Assembly: GCF_000153105.1 (NCBI RefSeq)
Contig: NZ_CH672376.1
Coordinates: 1,002,717-1,066,716 of the forward strand
DNA length: 64,000 nt
Reading direction: 5' to 3'
DNA from: Blastopirellula marina DSM 3645
GTDB lineage: Bacteria; Planctomycetota; Planctomycetia; Pirellulales; Pirellulaceae
Shown in pieces: positions 7,449 to 17,617 of the stretch. The position numbers were made by a program, and so were the translations under genes. The notes beneath the pieces are model-generated. The model made no database searches, was not told where the DNA came from, and worked only from the letters and a program-made list of their open reading frames with translations. The first letter of the stretch is position 1; each line of letters starts with the position of its first letter.

Positions 7449-9056
7449 CTATTCCAGGCTGAGCGGCTTAATTTCAATGTTCCCAATGACTTGCGTCACC
7501 GGTAAAAATGCAGCGAGTGCGCCTCCCCCGGCGAGGTCCGAATCGGCGATTTTGATATGTCCCACTCCGATCCCTCCGCGGCCCAAGGTTGCGTCGATCG
7601 GGATCCAGCGACCATCGATCCAGGCTTCGGTCCACATGTGATAGGCGAAGCCCCGGCCTGACTTGCCGTCGTAGTAAACCAGGCCGACCGCCGCACGGGC
7701 CGGAATCTGGTGGGCGCGTAACAGGGCGATCAGCAAGACGGCATGTTCCGTGCAATCGCCGGTTTGGGATTTGGCGACTTCGGCGGCCGAAGCGAATGCT
7801 TGGGAAAAGTCCTTTTGTTGGATCGCTTGGTGAACTTGCTGTTCCAGTTCGAGCGCAAGTTTCCAAGGCTCGTTGTTAGGCGTCTTGGCCTGGGTCGCCA
7901 TTTTTTGGACCAGGGGGTCGTCGACTTGCACCAGACTGCTCGCCGCCAGATCAGCGTCGGTTGGCGGCGTTTGCTCGGAAAGCTGCGGCGGTAATTTTGT
8001 CTCCGGGCGCAGCGCGATCAGATGCAGATGGAGCGATTTTTTCGTCAGGTCGCTGGTCCACTGACTGCCGCTGGTCGGAAAGAGGGTCGGCGAGATATTC
8101 TTTTTCAGCGTGATCAAATACTCGGCCGAAGTTTTATCGGTATGCACGCCGTCCAGCGGTTGCGCGAGCGGCACGATCGTTTCGGCGGCGAGATCAAACT
8201 CGATCGCTTCAATCGGCGATTCGGCGAAATCTTGCGTGCAGCGATAGATCACCATGCCGGGACCTGGAGGGGCCATCTTGACGGTGTGCCCTTCGAGATC
8301 GACCCACATCGGAATCTCCATCAGCGGCTTGTCTTTCTGGGAGATCACGTTCGAGACGCGGAGCAGCTCGACTTCGCTGCCGTCGAGCAGCTTAACCGGC
8401 TCCAGCTTGCCGGCGACGTACTTGATCTGACAGGCCTGATTGAGCATCGGGGCCAGCGCCGTCGTCTCGCGCGTTTGACCCGGCTTGATCGGCGGGTTTT
8501 CTAATAATTGAGCGGCGGCATAGACGCCGCCCCATTCTGGTTTCCAGGGGATCTCCTCAGAAAAGCTGCGTCCGGCGGCGGTGGTCGTGATGGTGAGCGT
8601 ATAGCCGTCGGCGGAAACCTGGCCGGCGAAGGACGAGCTGTTTCCCCCTTGTTGGACGTTGGTTTCATACGACACGAGCTGGCCCGCGGGGGTTTCGAGG
8701 AAACGATTGACGACGTTCGTCTCAATGGTCTGCTCTTGGCGCCGCATGACGATCTTTTCGGTCGAGATCGACTCGATCAACTCGCGATCTTGTTTTTCAA
8801 TGCGTCGGACGACTTCGTGCGTATTACCGGTCTTTCGACCTTGTTGAATGATGGCCGACCAAAGTTCTTCCAGCGTCTCTTTCACCTGCTCGTCGGCAGG
8901 CGAAACGGATTGCTGTTCTTGAGGTTGGGGAGGTTGATTCGGCTCGACCTGCGGAGCGGGATCAGTTTGTGTGACTTCCCTCGTACAGCCGGTTGTCGCA
9001 ACCATTACCAGCAGAATAACCATTACGAAATGCACGAGGCGTAGGATCGTATTCAA
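7449..9056 (-). CDS. Transglutaminase-like domain lipoprotein
   Basis: This is a 535-residue lipoprotein: the N-terminal helix ends in the lipobox VATTGC, followed by a Pro/Gln-rich linker. The C-terminal third holds a transglutaminase-like core with the catalytic triad visible: Cys in GDCTEHAVLLIALLRA, His in YHMWTEAWIDGRW and Asp in PIDATLG. The spacing suits a thiol protease or amidase of the transglutaminase-like superfamily. The long middle region (about residues 70-400) has no recognised domain. The protein should be anchored to a periplasm-facing membrane. Substrate unknown. Confidence 0.87.
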   Translation of the reverse strand: MNTILRLVHFVMVILLVMVATTGCTREVTQTDPAPQVEPNQPPQPQEQQSVSPADEQVKETLEELWSAIIQQGRKTGNTHEVVRRIEKQDRELIESISTEKIVMRRQEQTIETNVVNRFLETPAGQLVSYETNVQQGGNSSSFAGQVSADGYTLTITTTAAGRSFSEEIPWKPEWGGVYAAAQLLENPPIKPGQTRETTALAPMLNQACQIKYVAGKLEPVKLLDGSEVELLRVSNVISQKDKPLMEIPMWVDLEGHTVKMAPPGPGMVIYRCTQDFAESPIEAIEFDLAAETIVPLAQPLDGVHTDKTSAEYLITLKKNISPTLFPTSGSQWTSDLTKKSLHLHLIALRPETKLPPQLSEQTPPTDADLAASSLVQVDDPLVQKMATQAKTPNNEPWKLALELEQQVHQAIQQKDFSQAFASAAEVAKSQTGDCTEHAVLLIALLRAHQIPARAAVGLVYYDGKSGRGFAYHMWTEAWIDGRWIPIDATLGRGGIGVGHIKIADSDLAGGGALAAFLPVTQVIGNIEIKPLSLE

Positions 9057-9505
9057 CGGCGCGGCTCCTTCGTTACAGACGGGACATACGGCAGTATATC
9101 AAACTACGCGTTGCGGCTCTTCAACGCTCGTGTTGCAGGAAAACTCCGCCGCATCGCTGGAGTCAGCCAATTGGGTGCGATCTTTTTCAAATTGTTCGCA
9201 ACATGGCTCAAGTAGGTTCCATTCACGGTGCTATGATCTCTACAGATACGACATCGGAAACGTTCCAAATTGCAGTTGGCGACTAGTCGATTTTTCCCGC
9301 CAATTGTTTGAGCCAGCCTGTTGTCGAATAGAGTGATCGCTCGGATTGTTGGGTGCGGTTAACACTTCGCCGACATCGAGTTCATTGATTTCGCGGGCAA
9401 GTTATCAATGGTCGCTCTAGGGTATTCCTATCAACCAGATTTTAAAGTGTTGAGACAACGGCGTTTCCTCACTTGTGATCACCGGAAGAGGCGGTAGAGG
9501 TCAAC
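9057..9505. other. Intergenic region, 449 bp
   Basis: This is the divergent spacer between the transglutaminase lipoprotein gene and the unknown gene at 9506. I see no convincing reading frame, tRNA or strong hairpin. An AGAGG element about six bases before the ATG at 9506 is a plausible ribosome binding site. Promoters for both genes should lie here, but no clear -35/-10 pair stands out. Confidence 0.5.
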
Positions 9506-10198
9506 ATGGGCTTCTTAAAACGATTTTTCAAAAACGTCTTTCACGACGGCGCGACAGCTCCGACCGGCAATAGCTTTGAGCATTTGTCGGAAGAGCAGAT
9601 CGAGGCCCACCTGGGCGTCAACCGCTATAACAGTTTTGAACTGACGGACGCGGTGCGCCCTTCGTACGATCTGAAGGTCGTGCCGAGCCAAGGTTACCGA
9701 CGCGACGTCTATCATGACGAAGAGACCCGAGCCAGCGTGCCGGTGCTCATGGCGGCCGCCACCAAGTCGGTGTTGTTCGACGTCTTTATGGACTTGCTCG
9801 AACCGCTTGGCTCGGAAGTCGACGTCGTGCTCGAGACGAGTCATACCCGCGACGGCGCTGGTCATGTCGACTTGTATCGCGAACATATTGATCTGCCGGT
9901 GCTGAAAAGCATTTTGTGGGAATACGAAGACTTGCTGCTGAATGACGGCTGCACGGGAATCGCCGTGCTCAATCCGAACATTCCGCTGGAAGTTCAGTTT
10001 GACGAGCACAAGCTGCTGATTGTGTATGGAAACGAACTAACGTCGTTCGCCGAGATCCTGGACGATCGCTACGTTCGCAACAGCGACGATATTCGCTTTA
10101 TCACCGAAGCGGAACACGTTCACTCGTCGAGCGAAAAGTACCAGCAACAGTTTGAAGAGTTGAAAATGCGGCTCGGCATGGACGGACACTACTGCTAA
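9506..10198 (+). CDS. Unknown acidic cytoplasmic protein
   Basis: This 230-residue protein has no signal peptide or membrane helix. Residues 1-12 are a basic, aromatic N-terminus (MGFLKRFFKNVF). The rest is acidic with alternating strands and helices (VLMAAATKSVLFDVFMDLLEPL, VDVVLETSH, LLIVYGNE). I do not recognise the family. The gene stands alone, with a good Shine-Dalgarno (AGAGG) and a strong terminator after it, so it is a monocistronic and probably expressed gene. Confidence 0.7.
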   Translation: MGFLKRFFKNVFHDGATAPTGNSFEHLSEEQIEAHLGVNRYNSFELTDAVRPSYDLKVVPSQGYRRDVYHDEETRASVPVLMAAATKSVLFDVFMDLLEPLGSEVDVVLETSHTRDGAGHVDLYREHIDLPVLKSILWEYEDLLLNDGCTGIAVLNPNIPLEVQFDEHKLLIVYGNELTSFAEILDDRYVRNSDDIRFITEAEHVHSSSEKYQQQFEELKMRLGMDGHYC

Positions 10199-10235
10199 TT
10201 ACGGAGCTCGCAGACCCACAGTCGTTTCGATTCCC

Positions 10236-10264
10236 AGCTTTCGGCCGCCGCCGAAAGCTTTTTT
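10236..10264 (+). terminator. Intrinsic terminator after the 9506 gene
   Basis: A perfect 10-bp stem AGCTTTCGGC / GCCGAAAGCT closes a 4-base loop and is followed by a run of six T. It lies 38 bp after the stop of the upstream gene. Confidence 0.9.
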
Positions 10265-10385
10265 ATGCTAGCACCCGGCGGAAAAGCTGCTCTTGTCGTC
10301 GGCCTCGCTTTTCGCGACACTTCTCCGCCCCCTCGTCGGGGACGGCTGCCCAGATAGGTGAACTTCGCGAAAAGGCGCTTTCGGC

Positions 10386-11039
10386 GTGGTGCGACTGGCA
10401 ATCTTACTATTGATGCTCTCAATCGCCGTGGGGTGCCATGCGCTGCGACTTCCGTCTTGGATTGGCGCCGGCAGGCCGCCGGCTCAAATCGTCGAAAATC
10501 CGGCGTTTATGCAGTTTGGCGACTATGAAGTCCTGTGGGAGCAGATTGTCGATTCGATCGACGATAATTTTAAGATCAAAGACGAACAACGCGTGCGGGT
10601 GATCGCCGGACAATTGACCGAAGGGCGCTTGGAGACCTATCCGACGATCGGTTCGACCCTGTTCGAACCATGGCGGACCGACTCGACCCGCGGCTACGAA
10701 AAACTAGAAAGCACTTTGCAGACGATTCGCCGCACGGCGATCGTCCGCGTCATGCCGGAGCAAGGGGGCTATCTGATCGACGTCGAAGTTCGCAAAGAGC
10801 TGGAAGACCTGCGGGGGCGACGAACCGACGTCGCCGATCTGGACCTGTTGCGACATGACGGGACGCTGCGAACGGAAGACGACGGCGCGATCCAAGACGC
10901 GATGACGCTTGGCTGGATTCCGCTGGGACGAGATCTGGAACTAGAGCAGCGTCTGATCCAGGATATTCGGGCTCGCCTGGCCGCGTGCGGCGCTCCGCCG
11001 CAAGAGCGGATGCCGTTGCGACTGCCGCCGACTCAGTAA
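10386..11039 (+). CDS. Small lipoprotein of unknown function
   Basis: The 217-residue protein starts at a GTG and begins MVRLAILLLMLSIAVGC, a short signal peptide with a lipobox (AVGC). The mature part contains no domain I can name: a helix-rich region with FGDYEVLWEQIVDSIDDNF, then a strand pair around AIVRVMPEQGGYLIDVEV and DLEQ-type C-terminal helices. It is convergent with the hybrid histidine kinase gene, whose end lies 18 bp away. Confidence 0.7.
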   Translation: MVRLAILLLMLSIAVGCHALRLPSWIGAGRPPAQIVENPAFMQFGDYEVLWEQIVDSIDDNFKIKDEQRVRVIAGQLTEGRLETYPTIGSTLFEPWRTDSTRGYEKLESTLQTIRRTAIVRVMPEQGGYLIDVEVRKELEDLRGRRTDVADLDLLRHDGTLRTEDDGAIQDAMTLGWIPLGRDLELEQRLIQDIRARLAACGAPPQERMPLRLPPTQ

Positions 11040-11057
11040 GTAAGCGACGCGGCCGTA

Positions 11058-12713
<1,656 letters not shown>

Positions 12714-13064
12714 TGCGTTCAGACCGACCCCCGGCAGGCGATCAAATCAATGAACCAATGTGGATTAGAACAGCACAGAAGACTGTAGCACCATGGGACT
12801 TAAAGGGAAGTACGCGTCCATTTTGTGCGAAATCAGGAAGTAAAAGGGCGATATCGCCGGCGAAATTGGTCGTCGGCCATTGCAGCGAGGAGAGAGTTTG
12901 TCGCTCTCGCGTGGGATTCAATCCAATCCAAGCATTCGTAATCAAGCAGAAATTATTGCTCCCTAAATAGAGGCGCACATCGATGCTCTTTGATGCGTTG
13001 CCGCCGCGCGCTTGTTCTGAGAAGGGGAGGGGCCAGAAGTTGGTTACAAGTGGCCAGAAGTTGG
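12714..13064. other. Intergenic region, 351 bp
   Basis: This spacer lies upstream of the hybrid kinase gene and downstream of the unknown gene ending at 13065. Apart from a 21-bp tandem duplication at its right end (listed separately) I see no gene, tRNA or terminator. Confidence 0.5.
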
Positions 13065-13070
13065 TTACAA
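13031..13070. repeat. Two-copy tandem repeat, 21-bp period
   Basis: The 19-bp word GGCCAGAAGTTGGTTACAA occurs at 13031-13049 and again at 13052-13070 without mismatch. The second copy runs over the stop codon of the minus-strand gene ending at 13065, so the duplication touches its last codons. Confidence 0.85.
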
Positions 13071-13574
13071 ATGGATTGCCTGGTCCGACGACGGCTTGTC
13101 CTGACGGGCCCCGTTTTGCAGCATCTCTCTCAGCTCTTCTGGATTTTGACAGATCGCACGAGGCTGCATCGCTGCGGGAGCGTCTTCAAAGTTCGACTCG
13201 TGCAAGCTAATCGCCATGCCATTGCGCTGAGAGGTCAAAATCAGATTGCCGGCATCCAGCAAGCTGATCAGAAAACCAGTCAGGCTGGGAGTTAGATCAC
13301 GTTCGACGTGCAGCGTGAACTCTTCGATGTAACCGGCTTGCTGTCCACCGCAGGCGACGTGAAAATCTCCGCCGTCACCGAGGTGAACAATTCCCTGGGC
13401 TTGTTCAATCGGCTGACCCGCCGCTTCATCCAACAAGGCTTTGACCGCCGATTGCTCGGCCGGGGTCATCGGCAGATGAGGACGCTCCTGCACGGGAAGG
13501 CCCGTCGCCGCGTCGACTCGCTCCGTCGGTTCGCAGCTCCAATGTCGCGACGATAATCGCAATTCGAAACTCAT
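13065..13574 (-). CDS. Unknown small protein
   Basis: I place the start at the ATG at 13574 (product MSFELRLSSRHW, 169 residues) because a GGAG lies about 8 bases upstream; a longer frame to 13625 is open. The protein is soluble, with a strand-rich middle part (GIVHLGDGGDFHVACGG and FTLHVERDLTP) and a Gln-rich, polar C-terminal tail. I do not recognise a domain. The tail may have been altered by the tandem repeat that spans the stop codon. Confidence 0.6.
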   Translation of the reverse strand: MSFELRLSSRHWSCEPTERVDAATGLPVQERPHLPMTPAEQSAVKALLDEAAGQPIEQAQGIVHLGDGGDFHVACGGQQAGYIEEFTLHVERDLTPSLTGFLISLLDAGNLILTSQRNGMAISLHESNFEDAPAAMQPRAICQNPEELREMLQNGARQDKPSSDQAIHL

Positions 13575-13645
13575 GCGGATCGCTCCGTCGAGGAAATAGT
13601 TCTTCCCTTTAGTGTAGCGATTCAAAGTCGGTTGGGCGAATCGAA

Positions 13646-14752
13646 TTATCCTTGGGCTAACTTGCGCAAGGTATCGACCCCTCGCTTGAGCGTTTCGTCA
13701 GGCGCCGCGTACGAAATGCGGAAGTGCGTATCTTGCTTGCTGAAAATATTGCCGGGGATGATCAGCAGGTTGTTTTCAATCGCTTTGGCGACAAATTCCG
13801 TGCCTGTCCCCCAGGGCGCTTTAGGGAAAATGTAGAAGGCGCCATCGGGTTGGGAAACTTCGTAAAGATCGCCGATTCCCTCCAGCATCAGATCTCGCTT
13901 CCGCGCGTAAGTCGCAACGTGCTGGCTCATATCGACATCGAGCGCCGCGGCGCTGGCCCACTGCGCCGGCTGCGGTGCGCAGACAAAGGTGTATTGCTGC
14001 AGCTTGACCATGGTTTCAATCACGGCGGAGGGGCCATGCACGTAGCCGACGCGCCAGCCGGTCATGCCGTAGCTTTTTGAGAAGCCGTCAATCACGATCG
14101 TTTGATCGTTGTATTTGGCGGGAGAAACGAAGTCGCCATAGGTGAACATGCGATAGATCTCGTCGGAGATCAGCGCGATATTTTTCTCTCCGGCCAGCTT
14201 GGCCAGGCCGGCGACTTCGGCTTCGGTGGCGACAACGCCGGTCGGGTTGGCGGGGCTGTTGAGCAAGATCAACTTGGTTCGCGGGGTAATCGCGGCTTCC
14301 ACTTTCGGCAGGTCAATGCGGAAGTCGGGATAGGTGTTGATGATGACCGGTACGCCGCCGACCAGCTTCACCAGCGATTCGTACATCACAAAGTAAGGGT
14401 CGAAGATAATCACTTCATCGCCGGGATTGACCAGGGCCAACATTGACAACACCAGGCCGCCGCTCGTACCGGAACAGACGAAGTTCGTTCGATCACGATG
14501 CCCCAATTCGGCGTCAATCGACGCTTGCAGCTTGTCTCGCAGGACAGGCATCCCTTGCGTCAGCGCATAGCCGTTTTTGCCATCACGGATCGCCGCAATG
14601 GCCGTGTCTTTCACTGCGTCCGGAACGTCAAAGTCCGGCTGTCCGATCGAGAGGTTGATCGGATCGGTCATCTTCGCCGCCAGGTCAAAGACTTTACGAA
14701 TGCCGCTAGAGTCAAAAGCGGCGGTACGATCGGCGATCCAAGGGTGAGTCAT
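13646..14752 (-). CDS. PLP-dependent aminotransferase, class I/II (aspartate aminotransferase-like)
   Basis: The 368-residue protein has the full fold-type I aminotransferase layout: the N-terminal LSIGQPDFDVP, the PLP-phosphate loop SGTSGGLVLS, NSPANPTGVV with the conserved Asn, SDEIYRMF with the Asp/Tyr pair, the Schiff-base Lys in DGFSKSYGMTGWRVGY, and a C-terminal FRISYA with the substrate carboxylate-binding Arg. Family enzymes move amino groups between aspartate or other amino acids and 2-oxoglutarate; the exact donor is not predictable here. Confidence 0.93.
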   Translation of the reverse strand: MTHPWIADRTAAFDSSGIRKVFDLAAKMTDPINLSIGQPDFDVPDAVKDTAIAAIRDGKNGYALTQGMPVLRDKLQASIDAELGHRDRTNFVCSGTSGGLVLSMLALVNPGDEVIIFDPYFVMYESLVKLVGGVPVIINTYPDFRIDLPKVEAAITPRTKLILLNSPANPTGVVATEAEVAGLAKLAGEKNIALISDEIYRMFTYGDFVSPAKYNDQTIVIDGFSKSYGMTGWRVGYVHGPSAVIETMVKLQQYTFVCAPQPAQWASAAALDVDMSQHVATYARKRDLMLEGIGDLYEVSQPDGAFYIFPKAPWGTGTEFVAKAIENNLLIIPGNIFSKQDTHFRISYAAPDETLKRGVDTLRKLAQG

Positions 14753-14763
14753 GCGTCATCAAG

Positions 14764-14793
14764 CAAAAAAAGAAGCCGCCCAAACGATGCGGC
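14764..14793 (-). terminator. Weak intrinsic terminator downstream of the phosphohexomutase-like gene
   Basis: Read on the minus strand, a 5-bp GCCGC/GCGGC stem is followed closely by TTC and seven T. It lies 30-60 bp after the stop at 14825 and just upstream of the aminotransferase start, so it could separate the two units. The stem is short. Confidence 0.45.
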
Positions 14794-14824
14794 GAAGTGA
14801 ACCCAAAGCGACTCGCAGTATGAC

Positions 14825-16057
14825 TTAGATCAACTGGCTCGACAAGCTGCGATCGATGCGGCTTTGGCGAGTTAAAAGAAGGGTCACGACCCCCAAGGCA
14901 TCGGCCGCCGGCAGTTGATTTCGCCACCAATAGCGACCGCTTGGCTCGACCCCAAACTGACAGTCGTGCAGGCGAATCGCGCTCGCCATTTCGCCCCGTC
15001 CGGCGGAGCAGCGGACCAGCGTCGCTTCGCTCGGCAGGTCGAGCGGCGTAGGAGAAGCGATTCGCAGCGGCTCTGGTTCCCAGATCGCGACTTCGTCGAT
15101 TAGCAGCTTGGTCAGCTGCGGCTGAAGAACGCGATAGCCTCGTTCTTCAAAGACCTCAATCGTCTCGCCGTTGCCGTCAATCCAGACGCCGAAATGGGCC
15201 TGATGCCGTTGGATCGCCGCCGCCAAGCGAGCGCCGGGATCGCCGCCGCTAGGAAGTACGAAAAGTTCGCAAACGGAACGTGCGATCAACTGCCGCAACA
15301 GGTTCACTGAGCCGCGCGCCGGAGATTGCACGACCAGTCGCAACGGACGCAGCGCACGATGCAGCGGTGCAAAACGTTGAAGATAGGGGGATGACATCTC
15401 GATCTCGGTGAGCGAACCCCGACGCCGGGCCGGCGGCAATCGGTCGTGGGGCTGAAGTCGCCGTTTGATCTTTTCCAGTGGATCGCCGGCGATCGGCGCT
15501 CCGCCGGGGCCGAACAGCGAAACCTCGATCCGGCGAAGATCTCCTAGCGGCGAGCTCAGCAAGATTCCGCCGGCTAGCTTTCGTTGGTCAATCGTCCAAG
15601 CGGTCAGTGCGGTGGTCGCGTCGACCAGCAGTTCGACGGCGATCCCGGCTCTTCGCCACGCGGCGATGATCGCTTCGGCTTGGTCGATCGCAGCTTGGTG
15701 GGCCATACCCAGCAGCAGCGGCGCCCTGCTAACAGACTTCTGTCCCCAGCAAAACGCGGCGGCGAGTTGGGCGGCGTCGTCTACCGAAAACTCGTCAAAC
15801 AAGTCGGCGGAGAGTCCTTCGTGATGAAACTGCTGCTCGAGCGGCGGTTTGGGCGGGATCTCGCTCCATTTCTGGATGATCCTCGCCGGCAGGCCGGCCT
15901 GATCCTCTCGCTGGGGGCAATTGCGGCAGCCGGGGAAGAACTGCGTCAAACGAGATAGATGGGTCGCCCGATCAATCGGCGCCGCTTGGCCAGGGCATTG
16001 GAAGGTCGGAATGTGGGGTTCGTCGCTCATCTTGCCGAGAACTCTACTCTGATCCAA
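14825..16057 (-). CDS. Degenerate alpha-D-phosphohexomutase-like protein (probable pseudoenzyme)
   Basis: This 410-residue protein follows the order of phosphoglucomutase/phosphomannomutase domains 1-3. LLLGMAH (115-121) sits where the family has its VGRDTR-type strand. GGILLSSPLGD (163-173) replaces the catalytic TASHNP serine loop and is followed by LFGPGGAPI. WIDGNGETIEVFEERG (292-307) replaces the metal-binding DGDGDR loop. FGVEPSGRYWWRN (368-380) replaces the sugar-binding GEESGH loop. The final phosphate-binding domain with RxSGTEP is missing. The N-terminus has C21 and C44-x2-C47, possibly a metal site. Catalysis is unlikely; a binding or regulatory role is my inference. It is divergent from the Tad cluster. 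Confidence 0.7.
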   Translation of the reverse strand: MDQSRVLGKMSDEPHIPTFQCPGQAAPIDRATHLSRLTQFFPGCRNCPQREDQAGLPARIIQKWSEIPPKPPLEQQFHHEGLSADLFDEFSVDDAAQLAAAFCWGQKSVSRAPLLLGMAHQAAIDQAEAIIAAWRRAGIAVELLVDATTALTAWTIDQRKLAGGILLSSPLGDLRRIEVSLFGPGGAPIAGDPLEKIKRRLQPHDRLPPARRRGSLTEIEMSSPYLQRFAPLHRALRPLRLVVQSPARGSVNLLRQLIARSVCELFVLPSGGDPGARLAAAIQRHQAHFGVWIDGNGETIEVFEERGYRVLQPQLTKLLIDEVAIWEPEPLRIASPTPLDLPSEATLVRCSAGRGEMASAIRLHDCQFGVEPSGRYWWRNQLPAADALGVVTLLLTRQSRIDRSLSSQLI

Positions 16058-16242
16058 CGCTTGAGGTCAACGGAAACGATCATGGAATTGTCGTTTGTAG
16101 CGGATTTACGGGTCCTATAGATCAGATATTTGCAGGATTCTAGGGGCAAAAATTGGCGTTTCGGCATTTCGTCATGAGCGGCGACCTACGTTTGCAGGTC
16201 TAGCGCATGACTTGCGCGCTCGATTTTATAGAGAGTAATTCC

Positions 16243-16665
16243 ATGAACCAACGTCGCGGAGCCCGATACGTCGATCCCTCGGTACAAGGGGGAATCGTCC
16301 TGCGGATGCTGTTTTACTGGACCACCTTTTTCCTCGTCGGTCTGTTAATCGCAATCTCAGTACAGGTGCTGACAAATCCGCTGGAACCAATGGGGACCCA
16401 TTTTGCGAACGTTTGGCGAAACCAAGGCCCGTTCATTCTGGCGGCGCTTTGCTTGTTGCCGATCTTCGCCTACGACCTGGTTCGATTCAGTCATCGATTT
16501 GTCGGACCGATCGTCCGGTTTCGCAGCGTCGTCAACGAAGCGGTCGAGGGAGAAGTGCCGGAACCATTTCACCTGCGTGACAAAGACTATTGGAAAGACT
16601 TCGCTTCCGATTTGAATCGTTTGTTTGATCGTATGCGCAGCGGCCAGTCGCCGCGGGAGAACTAG
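16243..16665 (+). CDS. Two-helix membrane protein with HAMP-like C-terminal segment
   Basis: I choose the ATG at 16243 (GAGAG about 8 bases upstream; 140 residues), although an in-frame ATG at 16207 exists. There are two membrane helices (about 21-43 and 63-82). A C-terminal stretch VGPIVRFRSVVNEAVEGEVPEPFHLRDKD follows, which resembles a HAMP linker. The gene is 3 bp ahead of the first TadE-like gene and opens the pilus-type cluster, so a role with that machinery is inferred. Confidence 0.65.
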   Translation: MNQRRGARYVDPSVQGGIVLRMLFYWTTFFLVGLLIAISVQVLTNPLEPMGTHFANVWRNQGPFILAALCLLPIFAYDLVRFSHRFVGPIVRFRSVVNEAVEGEVPEPFHLRDKDYWKDFASDLNRLFDRMRSGQSPREN

Positions 16666-16668
16666 ACG

Positions 16669-17067
16669 ATGCGACGGACAACTTGCAATCAATCGCGTCG
16701 CGGCATGGCCGTCACCGAACTGGCGATCTGCCTGCCGGTGGTCGTGCTGATTTTGATGGCGGCGATTCAAGGCGCCGAAATGATGTTTTTAAAGCAATCG
16801 GTCGCAATCGCCGCCTACGAAGGCTGTCGCGCCGCGCTGCAACCCAACTCAACGACCGCCGCCGCCGTAAACGCCGCGTCTTCCGTTTTGACGGATCGCA
16901 ACATTGCGGGAGCGACGATCGATCCTTCGAACTTTACGAAAGCGAAAACGGGATCGGACGTGACGATCTCGATCACCGTTCCCGTCGCGCGTAATTCGAC
17001 GCTGCAAGGCTGGATGTTTTCACCGCCCACAATCACTTCATCGGTCACGATGATGAAAGAGTATTGA
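16669..17067 (+). CDS. TadE-like minor pilin/pseudopilin
   Basis: The 132-residue protein has the TadE layout: a basic N-terminus RRTTCNQSRRG followed by MAVTELAICLPVVVLILMA, a hydrophobic helix containing the conserved Glu (E at +5-like position after the processing site), then a small exported domain. TadE/TadF proteins are pseudopilins processed by TadV in Flp-type tight-adherence systems. The next gene starts within a few bases, so the genes form one operon. No Tad ATPase, platform or secretin genes are in the window. Confidence 0.8.
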   Translation: MRRTTCNQSRRGMAVTELAICLPVVVLILMAAIQGAEMMFLKQSVAIAAYEGCRAALQPNSTTAAAVNAASSVLTDRNIAGATIDPSNFTKAKTGSDVTISITVPVARNSTLQGWMFSPPTITSSVTMMKEY

Positions 17068-17075
17068 GGCGCATC

Positions 17076-17615
17076 ATGTCCCACAAAAACAATCAAATCG
17101 CCCTTTGTCGCCTGGCTGAACGCTGTCAGCAAGGACTGCGTCGCTGCTTGAGCGGCGAACCGCAATGCCGCCAGACGCAACCGGCGAAGGGGCGAAAAAT
17201 TCGACCAACCAAGCGTAGTCGCAGCACGCAGCGCCACGGCGCCGCGATTGTCGAGTTCGCTTTCGCCGCGCCGATTTTGTTCCTGTTCATTCTCGCCAGC
17301 GTCGAGTTTGGACGGTTGACGATGATTCGACATACGGCGGACAACGCCGCCTACGAAGCGGCCCGCTATGCGATGGTGCCTGGCGCGACCTCCTCTGAAG
17401 CGAAAGAGAAAGCGACGCAGTTGTTGGCGACGATCGGCGCTCGCAAAGTGGAGGTCGACGTCGATCCCGCCGTGCTGCAGCCCGAAACCAAGACAATCAC
17501 GGTGACCGTCCGCGTGCCGGCCGCAGGCAACAGTTGGGTCGTGCCGAAATACTTTAGCAGCTACGCAATCGAAGCCAAATCGCACTTGGCGACCGAACGC
17601 TACAACCCTGAATAG
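17076..17615 (+). CDS. TadE-like pseudopilin with long basic leader
   Basis: The ATG at 17076 with GAGG six bases upstream gives 179 residues. An unusually long basic, cysteine-containing leader (about 55 residues) precedes the TadE segment RHGAAIVEFAFAAPILFLFILA. The exported part is a small alpha/beta domain with NAAYEAARYAMVPG. The leader is much longer than in ordinary pseudopilins; translation may instead start further inside, but no better start is seen. It lies between the first TadE-like gene and the TadG-like gene. Confidence 0.75.
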   Translation: MSHKNNQIALCRLAERCQQGLRRCLSGEPQCRQTQPAKGRKIRPTKRSRSTQRHGAAIVEFAFAAPILFLFILASVEFGRLTMIRHTADNAAYEAARYAMVPGATSSEAKEKATQLLATIGARKVEVDVDPAVLQPETKTITVTVRVPAAGNSWVVPKYFSSYAIEAKSHLATERYNPE

Positions 17616-17617
17616 TG

